A DNA stretch of 64,000 nucleotides from Microbacterium hatanonis (GCF_008017415.1 NZ_VRSV01000001.1:1922001-1986000), one strand, 5' to 3'. Counted from the stretch's first letter, positions 27,690 through 37,354 are shown. Notes: a model not told the origin generated them from the letters alone. Translations and numbers: made by a program.

Positions 27690-29390
27690 CTACTCCGGCG
27701 AGCCCTGCTGAACGCCGAGGACGGCGATGTCGCCGGCGGCTTCCTCCCAGTTGGCGCCGCGCTGGATGAGCAGTGCTCCATCGGAGGTCCGCAGTCGAAC
27801 GCTGGAGTTGCCGCCCGAGATGCCCACGGCACCGGACGTCACCGCATTCGACGAGCCTCGCCCGCCCACCGGCTGCAGCAGCACCGTCGCCCCCTGCTCC
27901 GAGGTCAGGAGCACCCCCACGCTGACGTCGTCGAGCCACGCGAGATCGAGCCCCACCGACGACGTGGTGGCGAGCACCTGCGGTTCGCCGACGGCGACGG
28001 GCACCCCGCCTTCACGCGTGATGGCGGCTACCCACAGCTCGGTGCGGTCGCCGGTGCGCACGAGGGCCGCGAGCCGCGTTCCGTCGCGCGAGACCTGGAA
28101 GGCCGAGAGCTCGACGGCGGCCGTCCAGAGCGAGGCCGACACCGCCACGGGCTCGCCCTCCAGCGGGTAGACCGTGAACGCGTCGGGGTCGCTCGTCGAC
28201 GCCGACCATACCGCTGACTGCGTGTCGACCGACGGAACGACGAGGTCGACGGTGCTGCCGTCGAGAACCTCGTACGTGCCGTTCGCGAAGGCGCGGAGGA
28301 TCGCGCCGTCCGTGTTCTGCACGGCGGCGCTGCCACGGTCGGCGGCGAGGCCGACGGATGCGGCGTCGATCTCGCGCACCGCGCCGGAGATGCCCGGGAC
28401 GGCTTCCACCGTGTTCGAGCTGAGGAACCCGAACTCTCCCCCGGCGATCTCGACGAGCGGGTTGGAGTTCACGCGGGTGGAGCGGACCGCGACCGCCTCC
28501 GCCGTGACGGGCGTCGTACCGACGGTCATCTGCACCTCGGCGACGCCCACCGACTCGAGGCTCTTCTCGAGCTGGGTCTGCATGCGGTCGAGGGTGCGAT
28601 CGTCGAGCGCGAGAACGGCCGGGGTGAACTCCACCTGGGCGGTGGTACCGCCGTCTTCGAGCGGAACGGCGCTGCTGGCCAGCGTCACGTTGTCGGGGAA
28701 CGCGTTCGCGATGCCGCGCGACAGCCACTCGCTGGGCGGCCCGTCGACGAGGGCCTGGGCGACCCTCGCCGCGATGAGGGTGTTGGGGAACCACCGCACA
28801 TCGGGCACGAGGTAGGTGTAGGTGGGGTCGAAGTACATGATCGACGCCGACCGGAAGACGCTCGGGAAGACCTCTTGGTACAGCACGATGCCGTCCGGCG
28901 CGCGGTCGATGCGCCATCCCTCGTCTGTCTGCACGAGGTGGAAGGACAGGGAGAGGGGCCTGCCGTCGGCCGGAGTGTACTCCCCCGTCTCCGAGACGAA
29001 CGCCTCCGCGGTCACGCGCTGGGTGACCTCGACGGAGTCGGAACCCTGAGACGGCGTCGGAGACGGTGAGGAGGGCGCAGCAGCCCGCTCGCTCAGTCGG
29101 TCGATCGTCACCGATTTCGGCTGCCACTGCGGTGCGAAATCGGTCGTGAGGTACTCGCGAGCGGTCTGCCAGTCGTTCTGCGCGCCCACTCCGGCACGCA
29201 GGAACCCGTCGACGATCTGCTGAGGCGACGCGCCGGCCTGCGGCGGATCGGGCACGAGGTCGAACGGCGGCGAGTCGTCGGCCTCGCGCGGAAGGAGTCC
29301 GGGCTGCACCGGCCCCGAGGTCGGCAGTCCCGTGCAGCCTGCCAGGAGCAGCAGCATCCCCACCGCGAGCGCGGCGATGACGCGCCTCAC
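27690..29390 (-). CDS. lpqB: Lipoprotein LpqB (MtrAB accessory)
   Basis: A 566-residue lipoprotein. Signal peptide with lipobox LLLLAGC (cysteine at about residue 19). Then a GerMN domain (about 195-300; AARVAQALVDGPPSEWLSRG) and a C-terminal LpqB beta-propeller region (about 310-560). In mycobacteria LpqB binds the extracellular part of MtrB and tunes MtrA phosphorylation, affecting cell division and envelope. The GTG at 29390 overlaps the mtrB stop by 4 bp (GTGA), fixing the start. Confidence 0.93.
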   Translation of the reverse strand: MRRVIAALAVGMLLLLAGCTGLPTSGPVQPGLLPREADDSPPFDLVPDPPQAGASPQQIVDGFLRAGVGAQNDWQTAREYLTTDFAPQWQPKSVTIDRLSERAAAPSSPSPTPSQGSDSVEVTQRVTAEAFVSETGEYTPADGRPLSLSFHLVQTDEGWRIDRAPDGIVLYQEVFPSVFRSASIMYFDPTYTYLVPDVRWFPNTLIAARVAQALVDGPPSEWLSRGIANAFPDNVTLASSAVPLEDGGTTAQVEFTPAVLALDDRTLDRMQTQLEKSLESVGVAEVQMTVGTTPVTAEAVAVRSTRVNSNPLVEIAGGEFGFLSSNTVEAVPGISGAVREIDAASVGLAADRGSAAVQNTDGAILRAFANGTYEVLDGSTVDLVVPSVDTQSAVWSASTSDPDAFTVYPLEGEPVAVSASLWTAAVELSAFQVSRDGTRLAALVRTGDRTELWVAAITREGGVPVAVGEPQVLATTSSVGLDLAWLDDVSVGVLLTSEQGATVLLQPVGGRGSSNAVTSGAVGISGGNSSVRLRTSDGALLIQRGANWEEAAGDIAVLGVQQGSPE

Positions 29391-31054
29391 GAGGCACCGT
29401 CCGAGACGTGGATGGGCTGGGTGAGCCCCAGGGCGCCGAACGGGGCGACCTCGCCCTCGCGCGGGGCGAGCGGGATCGGCGAGCCCTCCACGCGGGAACC
29501 GTCGCGCGGCAGCGTCAGCACGAAGTGGGATCCCCTGCCCGGCTCCGACCACACCGCAAGGGTGCCGCCGTGCAGGCGCGCGTCGCCCAGCGCGATCGAG
29601 AGTCCGAGACCGGTGCCGCCGATCGTGCGCTTACGGGAGGGGTCGGCGCGCCAGAACCGGTCGAAGACGCGCTCGGCGTCGGCCGGCAGCATCCCCATAC
29701 CGTAATCGAGCACGCCGAGCGCGACGGTTCGCTGATCGCTGTCCACGGTGATCACGATCGGCCGCCCTTCACCGTGCTCGATGGCGTTGCCGAGCAGGTT
29801 GCGCACGATGCGCCGGATGCGACGCGGGTCCATGTCGACCGGCGAGTAACCGCCGGGCGCCACGAGCCGGACGTCCGATCCGTGCTGCTGGGCCAGCTGC
29901 GACATCGAGGCGATGACGTCTTCGGCGAGGTGGGCCAGGCTCGTGGGCTCGAGTTCGAGCTGCACCGAACCGGCGTCGTACCGGCTGATCTCGAGCAGGT
30001 CGGTGAGCAGCGTCTCGAAGCGCTGCACCTGCGCGTGGAGCAGCTCGGCGGCGCGTGCCGTCGCGGGGTCGAAGTCGTCGCGGCGGTCGTTGAGCATGTC
30101 GGCTGCGAGACGGATCGTCGTCAGCGGAGTGCGCAACTCGTGCGAGACGTCGGAGACGAACCGCTGCTGCACGAGCGAGAGGTCGGCGAGCTCCTTGATC
30201 TGCGACTGGATGCTGTCGGCCATCGCGTTGAACGAACGCCCGAGGGTGGCGAGCTCGTCGTCGCCCCGCACGTCCAGTCGCACCCCGAGGTCGCCCGACG
30301 CGAGCTTCGCGCTCGTGTCGGCGGCCTCGCCGATGGGAGTCGTCACCGAGCGCAGCACGTACCAGGCGATACCGCCGATGAGGATGAGCAGCACGATCCC
30401 GACCATCCACAGCACGAACTGCACGAAGGAGAGGGTCTGCGCGGGACTGGCGAAGTCGTAGGCGAGGTAGAGCTCGTAGGGGCCGACGTCGGGGATCTCC
30501 AGCTGCTGGCCGACGACGATGCCGGGCACCGTGCCGCCGCCCGACGTCGGGAGGGCCACCGACTGCCACCATTGCGAGCCGCTGTCACCGTTCTGCACCT
30601 GCTCGCGGAGTCCGGGCGACAGGATGCTCTCGTCGAACCCCCGAGAGGTCTGATTCTGGGGCGCGAGGGGCGAGATGTCGGTGCCGATGCGGTAGAACGC
30701 GAACACGTCGCTCGAGGCCTGCTGCAGAAGGGGCTGCTGGATGCTGGTCAGCAGGTTCTGCCTCGTCACCGCGCTCTCACCGGTGTCCACCGTCGACTCG
30801 AGGGTCTTCTGCGCCGCGATGGTCGCATTCTGGGAGCTCTCGAGCACCTGGTTCAGCCGCGACTGGAAGAGGTCGTTCTGGATCGCGAGGGCCATGCCGA
30901 CGCACGCCACGAGGATGGCGAGGGCCGTCAGACCCACCGTGAGCAGCACCGTGCGGAACCGCAGCGAACGTCGCCACAGGGTTGCGAGTCGGGTCGGCCA
31001 CGACCGCCAGTCGCGGATCACGCGCACCGTCGAGGTGACGACCGGGCCGGTCAT
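29387..31054 (-). CDS. mtrB: Sensor histidine kinase MtrB
   Basis: A 555-residue membrane kinase. TM1 lies near 36-58 (VLLTVGLTALAILVACVGMA), an extracellular domain to about 205, and TM2 near 210-232 (FVQFVLWMVGIVLLILIGGI). Then HAMP (about 233-285), HisKA with FVSDVSHELRTPLTTIRL (H in SHELRTPL) and HATPase (NLLGNAIEHGEG, DYGMGM, GGTGLGLSIA). It phosphorylates MtrA to control envelope and division genes. The ATG at 31054 follows the mtrA stop by 7 bp. Confidence 0.94.
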   Translation of the reverse strand: MTGPVVTSTVRVIRDWRSWPTRLATLWRRSLRFRTVLLTVGLTALAILVACVGMALAIQNDLFQSRLNQVLESSQNATIAAQKTLESTVDTGESAVTRQNLLTSIQQPLLQQASSDVFAFYRIGTDISPLAPQNQTSRGFDESILSPGLREQVQNGDSGSQWWQSVALPTSGGGTVPGIVVGQQLEIPDVGPYELYLAYDFASPAQTLSFVQFVLWMVGIVLLILIGGIAWYVLRSVTTPIGEAADTSAKLASGDLGVRLDVRGDDELATLGRSFNAMADSIQSQIKELADLSLVQQRFVSDVSHELRTPLTTIRLAADMLNDRRDDFDPATARAAELLHAQVQRFETLLTDLLEISRYDAGSVQLELEPTSLAHLAEDVIASMSQLAQQHGSDVRLVAPGGYSPVDMDPRRIRRIVRNLLGNAIEHGEGRPIVITVDSDQRTVALGVLDYGMGMLPADAERVFDRFWRADPSRKRTIGGTGLGLSIALGDARLHGGTLAVWSEPGRGSHFVLTLPRDGSRVEGSPIPLAPREGEVAPFGALGLTQPIHVSDGAS

Positions 31055-31061
31055 CAGGGCC

Positions 31062-31742
31062 TCACACGACCGCCCCGGCGCGATATCCGACGCCGCGCAC
31101 GGTGGTGACGATGCGCGGGTTGTCGGGGTCGTTCTCGACCTTCGCGCGGAGGCGCTGCACATGGACGTTCACCAGGCGGGTGTCGGCCTTGTAGTGGTAT
31201 CCCCACACCTGCTCCAGGAGCATCTCGCGGGAGAACACCTGCTGGGGCTTCGACGCCAGCGCGACGAGCAGCTCGAATTCGAGCGGGGTCAGTCCGATCG
31301 GCGAATCACCCCGACGCACCTCGTGCGCCGCGACGTCGACGGTGAGATCTCCGATGCGGAGGGTCTCGCTGCTCGGCTGGCCCGTCGGGCGCAGACGCGT
31401 ACGGATGCGCGCGACGAGCTCCTTCGGATTGAAGGGCTTCATGATGTAGTCGTCGGCGCCCGACTCCAGCCCCTTCACCACGTCGGCGGTGTCGGTGCGG
31501 GCGGTCAGCATGATGATGGGCACGCCCGATTCCGCACGCACGCGGGTGCAGATCTCGATGCCGTCCATACCGGGAAGCATGAGGTCGAGCAGAATGAGGT
31601 CGGGCCGCTCTCGGCGCCAGGCGTCGACGGCCTGCGCTCCGTCCGCGCAGAAGGCCGTCTCGAATCCCTCGGTGCTCAGCACGATGCCGATCATCTCGGC
31701 GAGTGCGGTGTCGTCGTCGACCACCAGGATCCGTGAAGTCAT
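31062..31742 (-). CDS. mtrA: Response regulator MtrA
   Basis: A 226-residue OmpR/PhoB-type regulator. Receiver domain 1-115 with acidic pocket VVDDD, phospho-acceptor in LILLDLMLPGMDG (D at about 53) and K in MKPFNPKEL. The winged-helix DNA-binding domain covers 130-226 (EMLLEQVWGYHYKADTRLVN, RTVRGVGYR-like TTVRGVGYR). In the family it controls cell-division and wall-hydrolase genes. ATG at 31742. A TACTCT -10-like box at 31815-31820 suggests a leader of about 65 nt. It is divergent from the membrane-protein operon. Confidence 0.95.
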   Translation of the reverse strand: MTSRILVVDDDTALAEMIGIVLSTEGFETAFCADGAQAVDAWRRERPDLILLDLMLPGMDGIEICTRVRAESGVPIIMLTARTDTADVVKGLESGADDYIMKPFNPKELVARIRTRLRPTGQPSSETLRIGDLTVDVAAHEVRRGDSPIGLTPLEFELLVALASKPQQVFSREMLLEQVWGYHYKADTRLVNVHVQRLRAKVENDPDNPRIVTTVRGVGYRAGAVV

Positions 31743-31905
31743 ATGCGCTTCGCCCTCCCGCGTCCGGCCCAGGCGCCATGGGCCCGCGCAACAGCCTCCC
31801 CGTGCGCTCCCCACAGAGTAGTCGACGTGTCGGAGAGGTCGCCGCATCCGCCGCGCGGCGTATGACACGATGGGACGACCGCCGCAGCACGAGGAGGCAC
31901 CGACC

Positions 31906-33159
31906 GTGACCACGTATCCGGCCTGGAGCCCTGCCCCGAGACCGGGCATCGTCCCGCTGCATCCCTTCGGATTCGGCACGATCCTCGGCCGTTCCTTCGT
32001 GGCCCTCCGACAGAACCCGAAGGTGCTCCTGGGCTTCGCACTGTGCGTGCAGGTCGTCTCCTACATCGTGCTCATCGTCGCGACGGGCGGAGTGGCCTTC
32101 GCATCGTTCTCGCGTCTGGAGACGCTGCAATCGGGGACCGACGACTACGACGCCGTGATGATCGGATCGATCGCCGCCACGGGCATCACCGGCTTCGTGC
32201 TCGGACTCGCCACCGCCGCCCTCGGCGTCATCGTCCAGGGCGTCGTGGTGAGCGAGGTCGCCTCGGCCGTCGTGGCCGAGAAGCCCACTCTCGGCGAGGT
32301 CTGGCGGCGGGTGAAACCGGTCGCATGGCGCCTCATCGGCTATACCTTCCTCGTGACGCTGGCGGCCCTGATCGCCATCGCCGTCATCGGCGGACTGCTG
32401 TTCGCGATCGGCGTCGCCGTGCTCCCCCTTGCGATCCTGGGCGGCATCCTCGCCGTCCTCGGAGCGATACCGCTGTCGCTGTGGCTCACCACCAAGCTCC
32501 TGCTGGTGCCGGCGATCATCATCCTCGAGCACGCGGGCATCCGCACGGCCATCGTCCGCTCGTGGCGGCTCACCCGTCGGCGGTTCTGGCCGACCCTCGG
32601 CGTCGTGGTGATCATCTCGTTCACCTTCGGCGCGATCGCCCAGCTCGTCAGCATCCCGACCTCCTTCATCTCGCTCGGGTTCACCACCGCGCTCACGCCC
32701 ACCGGCGATCCCGAGCCGGGCGCGATCATCGGGTACATCGCATCCACCCTGCTGACGCAGGTGCTGACCCTCTTCGTGCAGTGCGTGGCCGTCATCGTGC
32801 AGTCCACCGCGACCGCCCTGATCTACGTCGACTGCCGCATGCGGCACGAGGGACTCGACCTCGACCTGCAGTCCTACGTCGAGCGGAGGGACGCCGGAGG
32901 CACGGGACTGCCGGATCCCTACCGCGAGAACGTCGGGCGCACCGTCGGCCCCCGACCTCCGCAGTACCCGTACCCCCCGCAGGGGTACGGGCCGCCGCAG
33001 GGGTACGGGCCGCCGCAGGGGTACGCTCCGCCGCAGGGGTACGCCAGCCCACCTGCACAACCGCGGCCGACCGAGGACGCGCCTCCCGCTCCCCCGGCCC
33101 CGACGGCTCCCGCCGACCCCTCGCCGACCCGCTGGTCCGCGCCGGGCGACGGATCGTGA
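31906..33159 (+). CDS. Polytopic membrane protein (glycerophosphodiester phosphodiesterase membrane-domain type)
   Basis: A 417-residue protein with about six hydrophobic segments between residues 35 and 300 (LLGFALCVQVVSYIVLIVAT; GLATAALGVIVQGVVVSEVA; AVLPLAILGGILAVLGAIPL; TLGVVVIISFTFGAIAQLVS and others), without a visible phosphodiesterase catalytic domain. The C-terminal tail is proline-rich with a PPQGYG repeat. GTG at 31906 has GAGGAGG about 9 bp before it. It starts an operon of five genes coupled by GTGA/ATGA overlaps. Function unknown, probably envelope-related. Confidence 0.8.
   Translation: MTTYPAWSPAPRPGIVPLHPFGFGTILGRSFVALRQNPKVLLGFALCVQVVSYIVLIVATGGVAFASFSRLETLQSGTDDYDAVMIGSIAATGITGFVLGLATAALGVIVQGVVVSEVASAVVAEKPTLGEVWRRVKPVAWRLIGYTFLVTLAALIAIAVIGGLLFAIGVAVLPLAILGGILAVLGAIPLSLWLTTKLLLVPAIIILEHAGIRTAIVRSWRLTRRRFWPTLGVVVIISFTFGAIAQLVSIPTSFISLGFTTALTPTGDPEPGAIIGYIASTLLTQVLTLFVQCVAVIVQSTATALIYVDCRMRHEGLDLDLQSYVERRDAGGTGLPDPYRENVGRTVGPRPPQYPYPPQGYGPPQGYGPPQGYAPPQGYASPPAQPRPTEDAPPAPPAPTAPADPSPTRWSAPGDGS
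32977..33048 (+). repeat. Four tandem 18-bp repeats encoding PPQGYG
   Basis: Units start at 32977, 32995, 33013 and 33031, each carrying CCGCAGGGGTAC. They encode PPQGYG, PPQGYG, PPQGYA and PPQGYA in the cytoplasmic tail. The repeat is in frame, so copy number can change without breaking the gene. Confidence 0.9.
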
Positions 33160-33821
33160 CAGCCCCCGCGATCCTGACCCACGTGCTCGCCGCGGCCCCT
33201 CTCACGCCCGACCGCGACGACGCGCGCGAGTGGGCCGAGCGCGAGCTCTCCGACCCGCGATACGCCGCAGCCGAGCCCAACCTCCTCGATCGCGCCGCGC
33301 GCGCGGTGGTCGAGTTCATCGGCGGCCTGTTCAACGGCCAGCTCTCGGGCGACTGGGGGCCGGTGGCCGCGATCATCGTCGCCGTGATCGTCGCGGTGCT
33401 CCTCGTGGCAGCACTCCTCATCTGGGGCCGGCCGCGGCGCACCGCCCGCCTGCCCGCCGCGACGACGCCGCTGTTCGGAGACGCGGATGAGCGGACGGCG
33501 GCCGACCTGCGTCGCGACGCGGCCGCCGCCGCATCGGCCGGCGCGTGGAACGACGCCATCGTGCTGCGCTTCCGCGCGCTCGCTCGCGGGCTCGCCGAAC
33601 GCACCCTCGTCGAGGTGTCCGCCGGCACCACCGTGCACGGTTTCGCGCGCAGGACCGCGCGGGTCTTCCCCGCCGAGTCCCACCGGATGGATGCGGCGGC
33701 CGCCGCATTCGACGACGTGCGGTACCTGCGGCGCCCCGGCAGCGAGGCCGCCTACCTCGCGATCAGCGCCCTCGACGACGATCTCGCCCGCGCGCGTCCG
33801 GCCCTGGCGGGAGTGTCGTGA
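33156..33821 (+). CDS. DUF4129 domain-containing membrane protein
   Basis: 221 residues. A single transmembrane segment (VAAIIVAVIVAVLLVAALLI, near 70-90) precedes a cytoplasmic DUF4129 domain (about 125-210: AGAWNDAIVLRFRALARGLA ... TVHGFARRTA). The N-terminal 65 residues would lie outside. Transglutaminase-associated DUF4129 proteins occur in MoxR-DUF58 clusters. GTG start overlaps the previous stop (GTGA). Function unknown; part of a putative envelope chaperone system. Confidence 0.85.
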   Translation: MTAPAILTHVLAAAPLTPDRDDAREWAERELSDPRYAAAEPNLLDRAARAVVEFIGGLFNGQLSGDWGPVAAIIVAVIVAVLLVAALLIWGRPRRTARLPAATTPLFGDADERTAADLRRDAAAAASAGAWNDAIVLRFRALARGLAERTLVEVSAGTTVHGFARRTARVFPAESHRMDAAAAAFDDVRYLRRPGSEAAYLAISALDDDLARARPALAGVS

Positions 33822-34999
33822 CGCACACGACCGAGACCGCCCGCGTCGCCGCGCGACCGAACCGCCTCCGACGCGCACTCCTCGGGTGGGCGGCCATCGT
33901 CGCGGCGGCCGTGGCCCTCGCCCTGGTCGGCACGGTGCTGGCCGGCGACGGGTGGGCCGAGCGCGACGCCCTCGATCCGGAATCCGCCGGTCCGGCGGGA
34001 ACCCGCGCGCTGGCCCGCCTCCTCGTCGACCAGGGCATCGACGTGCGCGTCACCCGCGATCGCGCCTCGGCGCTGGCCGAGCTCGACGGCGGGGCCACGC
34101 TCGTTCTGCCCGACGCCCCTGCGCTCTCGGACGAGGCCATCACCGAGCTCGCGTCGGCGGCCGACGAGGTCGTCATGCTCGAACCTCGCAGCAGAACGCT
34201 CCGCCTGCTCCTCCCCGGCGCGCAGCTGGCGGGATCGGCCGGCACCGACGAACTCGCCCCCGCGTGCGACCTCGCCGTGGCGGAACGCGCGGGAGGCGTC
34301 GTCGGCGGCTCGCTCATGACCCCGGGCGACGGCGTCACCGGCTGCTACCCGTCCGGCGACGGATTCGCCCTGCTCGTCGGCGAGACGGGGCCGACGACGG
34401 TCACGTCACTGGACGGTCGGGCGATGTTCGCCAACGACGTGCTCGCCGAGGCCGGCAACGCCGCCCTGGCCCTCGGGATCGTCGGAGCCCACCCCCGCGT
34501 CGTCTGGTACGTGCCCTCGCTCGCCGACTCCGACGTGTCCACCGCCGCACCCACACTCGGCGAGCTGACGCCCCGGTGGGTCACACCGGCACTGGTACTG
34601 CTCCTCCTCGCAGCCGTCGCTGCAGGATTCTGGCGCGGGCGCCGCTTCGGTCCGCTGGTGGTCGAGAACCTGCCCGTGATGGTGCGGGCCTCGGAGACGA
34701 CCGCCGGACGCGCTCGACTGTACGCGCGCGCACACGATCCGGGGCACGCCCTCGACCAGCTGCGACTCGGTGCGCTCGAACGCCTCGCGCGCACGCTGGG
34801 CCTCGCCGTCACCGCGCGTCCTGACACCGTCGTCGACGCTGTCGCCGCACGCCTCGGCAGCGACCGCGCGTCAGTGCGCAGCATCCTCATCGACACCATC
34901 CCCCGTAGCGACAGCGACCTCGTCGAGTCGGCAGCACGTCTGCGCGACCTCGAGGCGCGCGTGCACGCCGCCGTTCGACCCGAAAGGAACACCCGATGA
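33818..34999 (+). CDS. DUF4350 domain-containing membrane protein
   Basis: 393 residues. An N-terminal TM (LLGWAAIVAAAVALALVGTV, about 20-42) is followed by the DUF4350 domain (about 50-230, containing GPAGTRALARLLVDQGIDV). A second TM lies near 255-275 (ALVLLLLAAVAAGF) and then a cytoplasmic tail rich in Arg/Asp. It resembles a glutamine-amidotransferase-like fold in related proteins, but no catalytic residues could be confirmed. Start GTG at 33818 overlaps the DUF4129 stop; its own stop overlaps moxR. Confidence 0.85.
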   Translation: MTHTTETARVAARPNRLRRALLGWAAIVAAAVALALVGTVLAGDGWAERDALDPESAGPAGTRALARLLVDQGIDVRVTRDRASALAELDGGATLVLPDAPALSDEAITELASAADEVVMLEPRSRTLRLLLPGAQLAGSAGTDELAPACDLAVAERAGGVVGGSLMTPGDGVTGCYPSGDGFALLVGETGPTTVTSLDGRAMFANDVLAEAGNAALALGIVGAHPRVVWYVPSLADSDVSTAAPTLGELTPRWVTPALVLLLLAAVAAGFWRGRRFGPLVVENLPVMVRASETTAGRARLYARAHDPGHALDQLRLGALERLARTLGLAVTARPDTVVDAVAARLGSDRASVRSILIDTIPRSDSDLVESAARLRDLEARVHAAVRPERNTR

Positions 35000-35976
35000 G
35001 CCACGAAGAGACGGTCGGATCCGACGACGCAGCCCTCCGCGAGGGGATGCACCGCGTCCGGCTCGAGGTGGGCAAGGCCGTCGTGGGGCAGGACGGCACC
35101 GTGACGGGACTTCTGATCGCCCTGCTGGCAGGCGGCCACGTGCTGCTGGAGGGCGTGCCGGGCGTGGCCAAGACGCTGCTCGTCCGCTCGTTCAGCCGCG
35201 CACTCGGGCTCGACACGAAGCGCATCCAGTTCACCCCCGACCTCATGCCCGGCGACGTGTCGGGGTCGCTCGTCTACGACGCACGCACCGGCGAGTTCGA
35301 GTTCCGCGCCGGGCCGGTGTTCACGAACGTCGTGCTGGCCGACGAGATCAACCGCACCCCGCCGAAGACGCAGGCCGCGCTCCTGGAGGCCATGGAGGAG
35401 CGGCAGGTCTCCACCGACGGGATCACGCGCGCTCTCCCCGAGCCGTTCCTCGTCGCCGCGACCCAGAACCCGGTCGAGCACGAGGGCACGTACACCCTTC
35501 CCGAGGCGCAGCTCGATCGCTTCCTGCTGAAGCTGGTGGTGGGGGTGCCCGACCGCGATGCGGAGGTCGCCGTGCTCCGCCGTCACGCCAACGGCTTCGA
35601 CCCGCGCGAGCTCGGCGAGGCCGGCGTGCAGGCGGCCGTCACCGCGGCGGAGATCCTCGCCGCTCGCCACGCCGCCGCATCCGTCGCCGTCTCCGACGAC
35701 GTGCTCGCGTACGTCGTCGACCTCGCGCGGGCGACCCGCGAGAGCCCGTCCGTCGAGCTGGGGGTGAGCCCTCGCGCGTCGACGGGCCTCCTCGCGACGG
35801 CGAAGGCGTGGGCGTGGCTCGGCGGTTACCCCGCCATCACCCCCGACCACGTGCAGACGATGATCGTGCCGACGTGGCGCCACCGCATCCGTCTGCGCCC
35901 CGAGGCGGAGATCGAGGGAGTCTCGGTCGACGCGATCCTCTCCTCCGTCGTCCAGCAGACCCGCGTCCCCATCTGA
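34996..35976 (+). CDS. moxR: MoxR-family AAA+ ATPase
   Basis: A 326-residue MoxR chaperone ATPase. Walker A GVPGVAKT (about 54-61), Walker B VLADEIN (about 114-120) followed by RTPPKTQAALLEAMEE, and sensor region ATQNPVEHEGTYTLPEAQLD. The C-terminal lid domain contains SPRASTGLLATAKAW. MoxR ATPases are thought to activate or insert cofactors in VWA-type partner proteins; the adjacent DUF58 protein is the likely partner. ATGA overlap with DUF4350. Confidence 0.94.
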   Translation: MSHEETVGSDDAALREGMHRVRLEVGKAVVGQDGTVTGLLIALLAGGHVLLEGVPGVAKTLLVRSFSRALGLDTKRIQFTPDLMPGDVSGSLVYDARTGEFEFRAGPVFTNVVLADEINRTPPKTQAALLEAMEERQVSTDGITRALPEPFLVAATQNPVEHEGTYTLPEAQLDRFLLKLVVGVPDRDAEVAVLRRHANGFDPRELGEAGVQAAVTAAEILAARHAAASVAVSDDVLAYVVDLARATRESPSVELGVSPRASTGLLATAKAWAWLGGYPAITPDHVQTMIVPTWRHRIRLRPEAEIEGVSVDAILSSVVQQTRVPI

Positions 35977-35984
35977 TCGCGCCC

Positions 35985-37286
35985 ATGTTCGTCACCGGTC
36001 GTCTCGCTCTTCTCCTCGCCGTCGGCGTCGTGCCCGTCGTGGTGCTCTCTCTCGGAGGGGTGAGCCCGTGGGCCGCCGCCGGCGTGTGGGTGCTGCTCGC
36101 TCTCGGCGCGATGGGAGCGGATGCTGCGGTCGCGGCCGATCCGCGTCGCGTGTCGGTGGAACGTCGGATCGCCGCACGCGTGCTGCGCGACGAACCGCTC
36201 GCCACCGAGCTGCTTCTGACGAACGCCGGCGACCGGCGACTGCGCGGTCGGGTGCGCGATGCGTGGCAGCCGACGGCCGGCGCGTCGGCCGTTCGCCCCG
36301 CCGTCGACCTCCCACCGGGCGAACGCCGGTCGGTGCCGATCGCGCTCCGGCCGCGGCGACGCGGCGAGCTCGGCACCGACGGAGTGGTCGTGCGCTCGAG
36401 CGGACCGCTCGGTCTCGCGGGTCGGCAGGCGTGGATCGACGCCCCCGGCCGCGTTCGTGTGCTCCCGCCTTTCACGTCGCGGCGACACCTCCCCTCACGC
36501 CTCGCACGCCTGCGCGAACTCGACGGCAACACGAGCGTGCAGGTGCGCGGCCAGGGAACCGAGTTCGACTCCCTGCGCGAGTACGTCCGCGGCGACGACG
36601 TGCGTGCGATCGATTGGCGCGCCACCGCCCGCGCGGGCACGACGATGCTGCGCACGTGGCGTCCCGAACGCGACCGCCACATCGTGATCGTCATCGACTC
36701 CGGCCGCACGGCCGCCGCCCGCGTCGGAGACGGCGTGCGCCTGGACGCCGCGATGGAGTCGGCCCTGCTGCTCGCGGCCCTCGCGGTGCGCGCGGGCGAC
36801 CACGTCCACCTGCTGCTGTTCGACCGTACGGTGCGGGGGCGCGTGACCCGCCTCGACGGCCCGGCGCTCCTGCCGGCGATGGTCGACGCCATGGCACCGG
36901 TCGAGCCGCAGCTCATCGACACCGACTGGGATGCCGCGTTCGCACAGGTGCGCCGGCTCACCGGTCGGCCGTCGCTCGTCGTGCTGCTCACCGCGCACGA
37001 CGAGCCGCTCGCCGCCCGCGGGTTCCTCGCCACCCTGTCGGGGCTCACCGACCGCACCCGCGTGCTCGTGGCCACCGCGACCGACGCCGATGCGTCGGAC
37101 CCGATCTTCGACGACGCCTCCGACGTCTACACCGCCGCCGCTCTGGAGCGCGCACGACGCGATGCCGGGCGCGTCGCGGGCGCCGTCCGCCGCGCCGGAG
37201 GCGAGGCGCTCGTCGCCGACGCCGAGGCTCTGCCGCCCCTCGTCGCCGACCGATATCTGGCGCTGAAGGCGGCCGGGCGTCTCTGA
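35985..37286 (+). CDS. DUF58 domain-containing protein
   Basis: 433 residues. Two hydrophobic segments at the N-terminus (about 5-50) and a central DUF58 signature (GTEFDSLREYVRGDDVRAID then WRATARAGTTMLRTWRPERD). A VWA-like fold follows, with VIVIDSGRT as the metal-site-like start. It is the usual partner of MoxR. The ATG at 35985 is 8 bp after the moxR stop. In many actinobacteria a SpoIIM-like and an RDD gene follow; here they are 7.7 kb away beyond the olefin and furA-katG genes. Confidence 0.9.
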   Translation: MFVTGRLALLLAVGVVPVVVLSLGGVSPWAAAGVWVLLALGAMGADAAVAADPRRVSVERRIAARVLRDEPLATELLLTNAGDRRLRGRVRDAWQPTAGASAVRPAVDLPPGERRSVPIALRPRRRGELGTDGVVVRSSGPLGLAGRQAWIDAPGRVRVLPPFTSRRHLPSRLARLRELDGNTSVQVRGQGTEFDSLREYVRGDDVRAIDWRATARAGTTMLRTWRPERDRHIVIVIDSGRTAAARVGDGVRLDAAMESALLLAALAVRAGDHVHLLLFDRTVRGRVTRLDGPALLPAMVDAMAPVEPQLIDTDWDAAFAQVRRLTGRPSLVVLLTAHDEPLAARGFLATLSGLTDRTRVLVATATDADASDPIFDDASDVYTAAALERARRDAGRVAGAVRRAGGEALVADAEALPPLVADRYLALKAAGRL

Positions 37287-37328
37287 TCCCTCCCTGGGGA
37301 GATTCCGCAAGAGGCGAATGCATACGCC

Positions 37329-37354
37329 CTCCGTCATACGGAGCGGATTAGGGT
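37329..37354 (+). promoter_or_regulatory. Candidate promoter and small inverted repeat before oleA
   Basis: CTCCG-TCATA-CGGAG (37329-37343) is followed by TAGGGT (37349-37354), a -10-like box about 75 bp before the proposed oleA start. No convincing -35 was found. The site may hold an operator for the ole operon. Confidence 0.35.

Noticed and set aside
32977..33048. Possible CRISPR or minisatellite from the 18-bp repeats
   Set aside because: Units are contiguous, have no spacers and are in frame within a gene; no cas gene is present.
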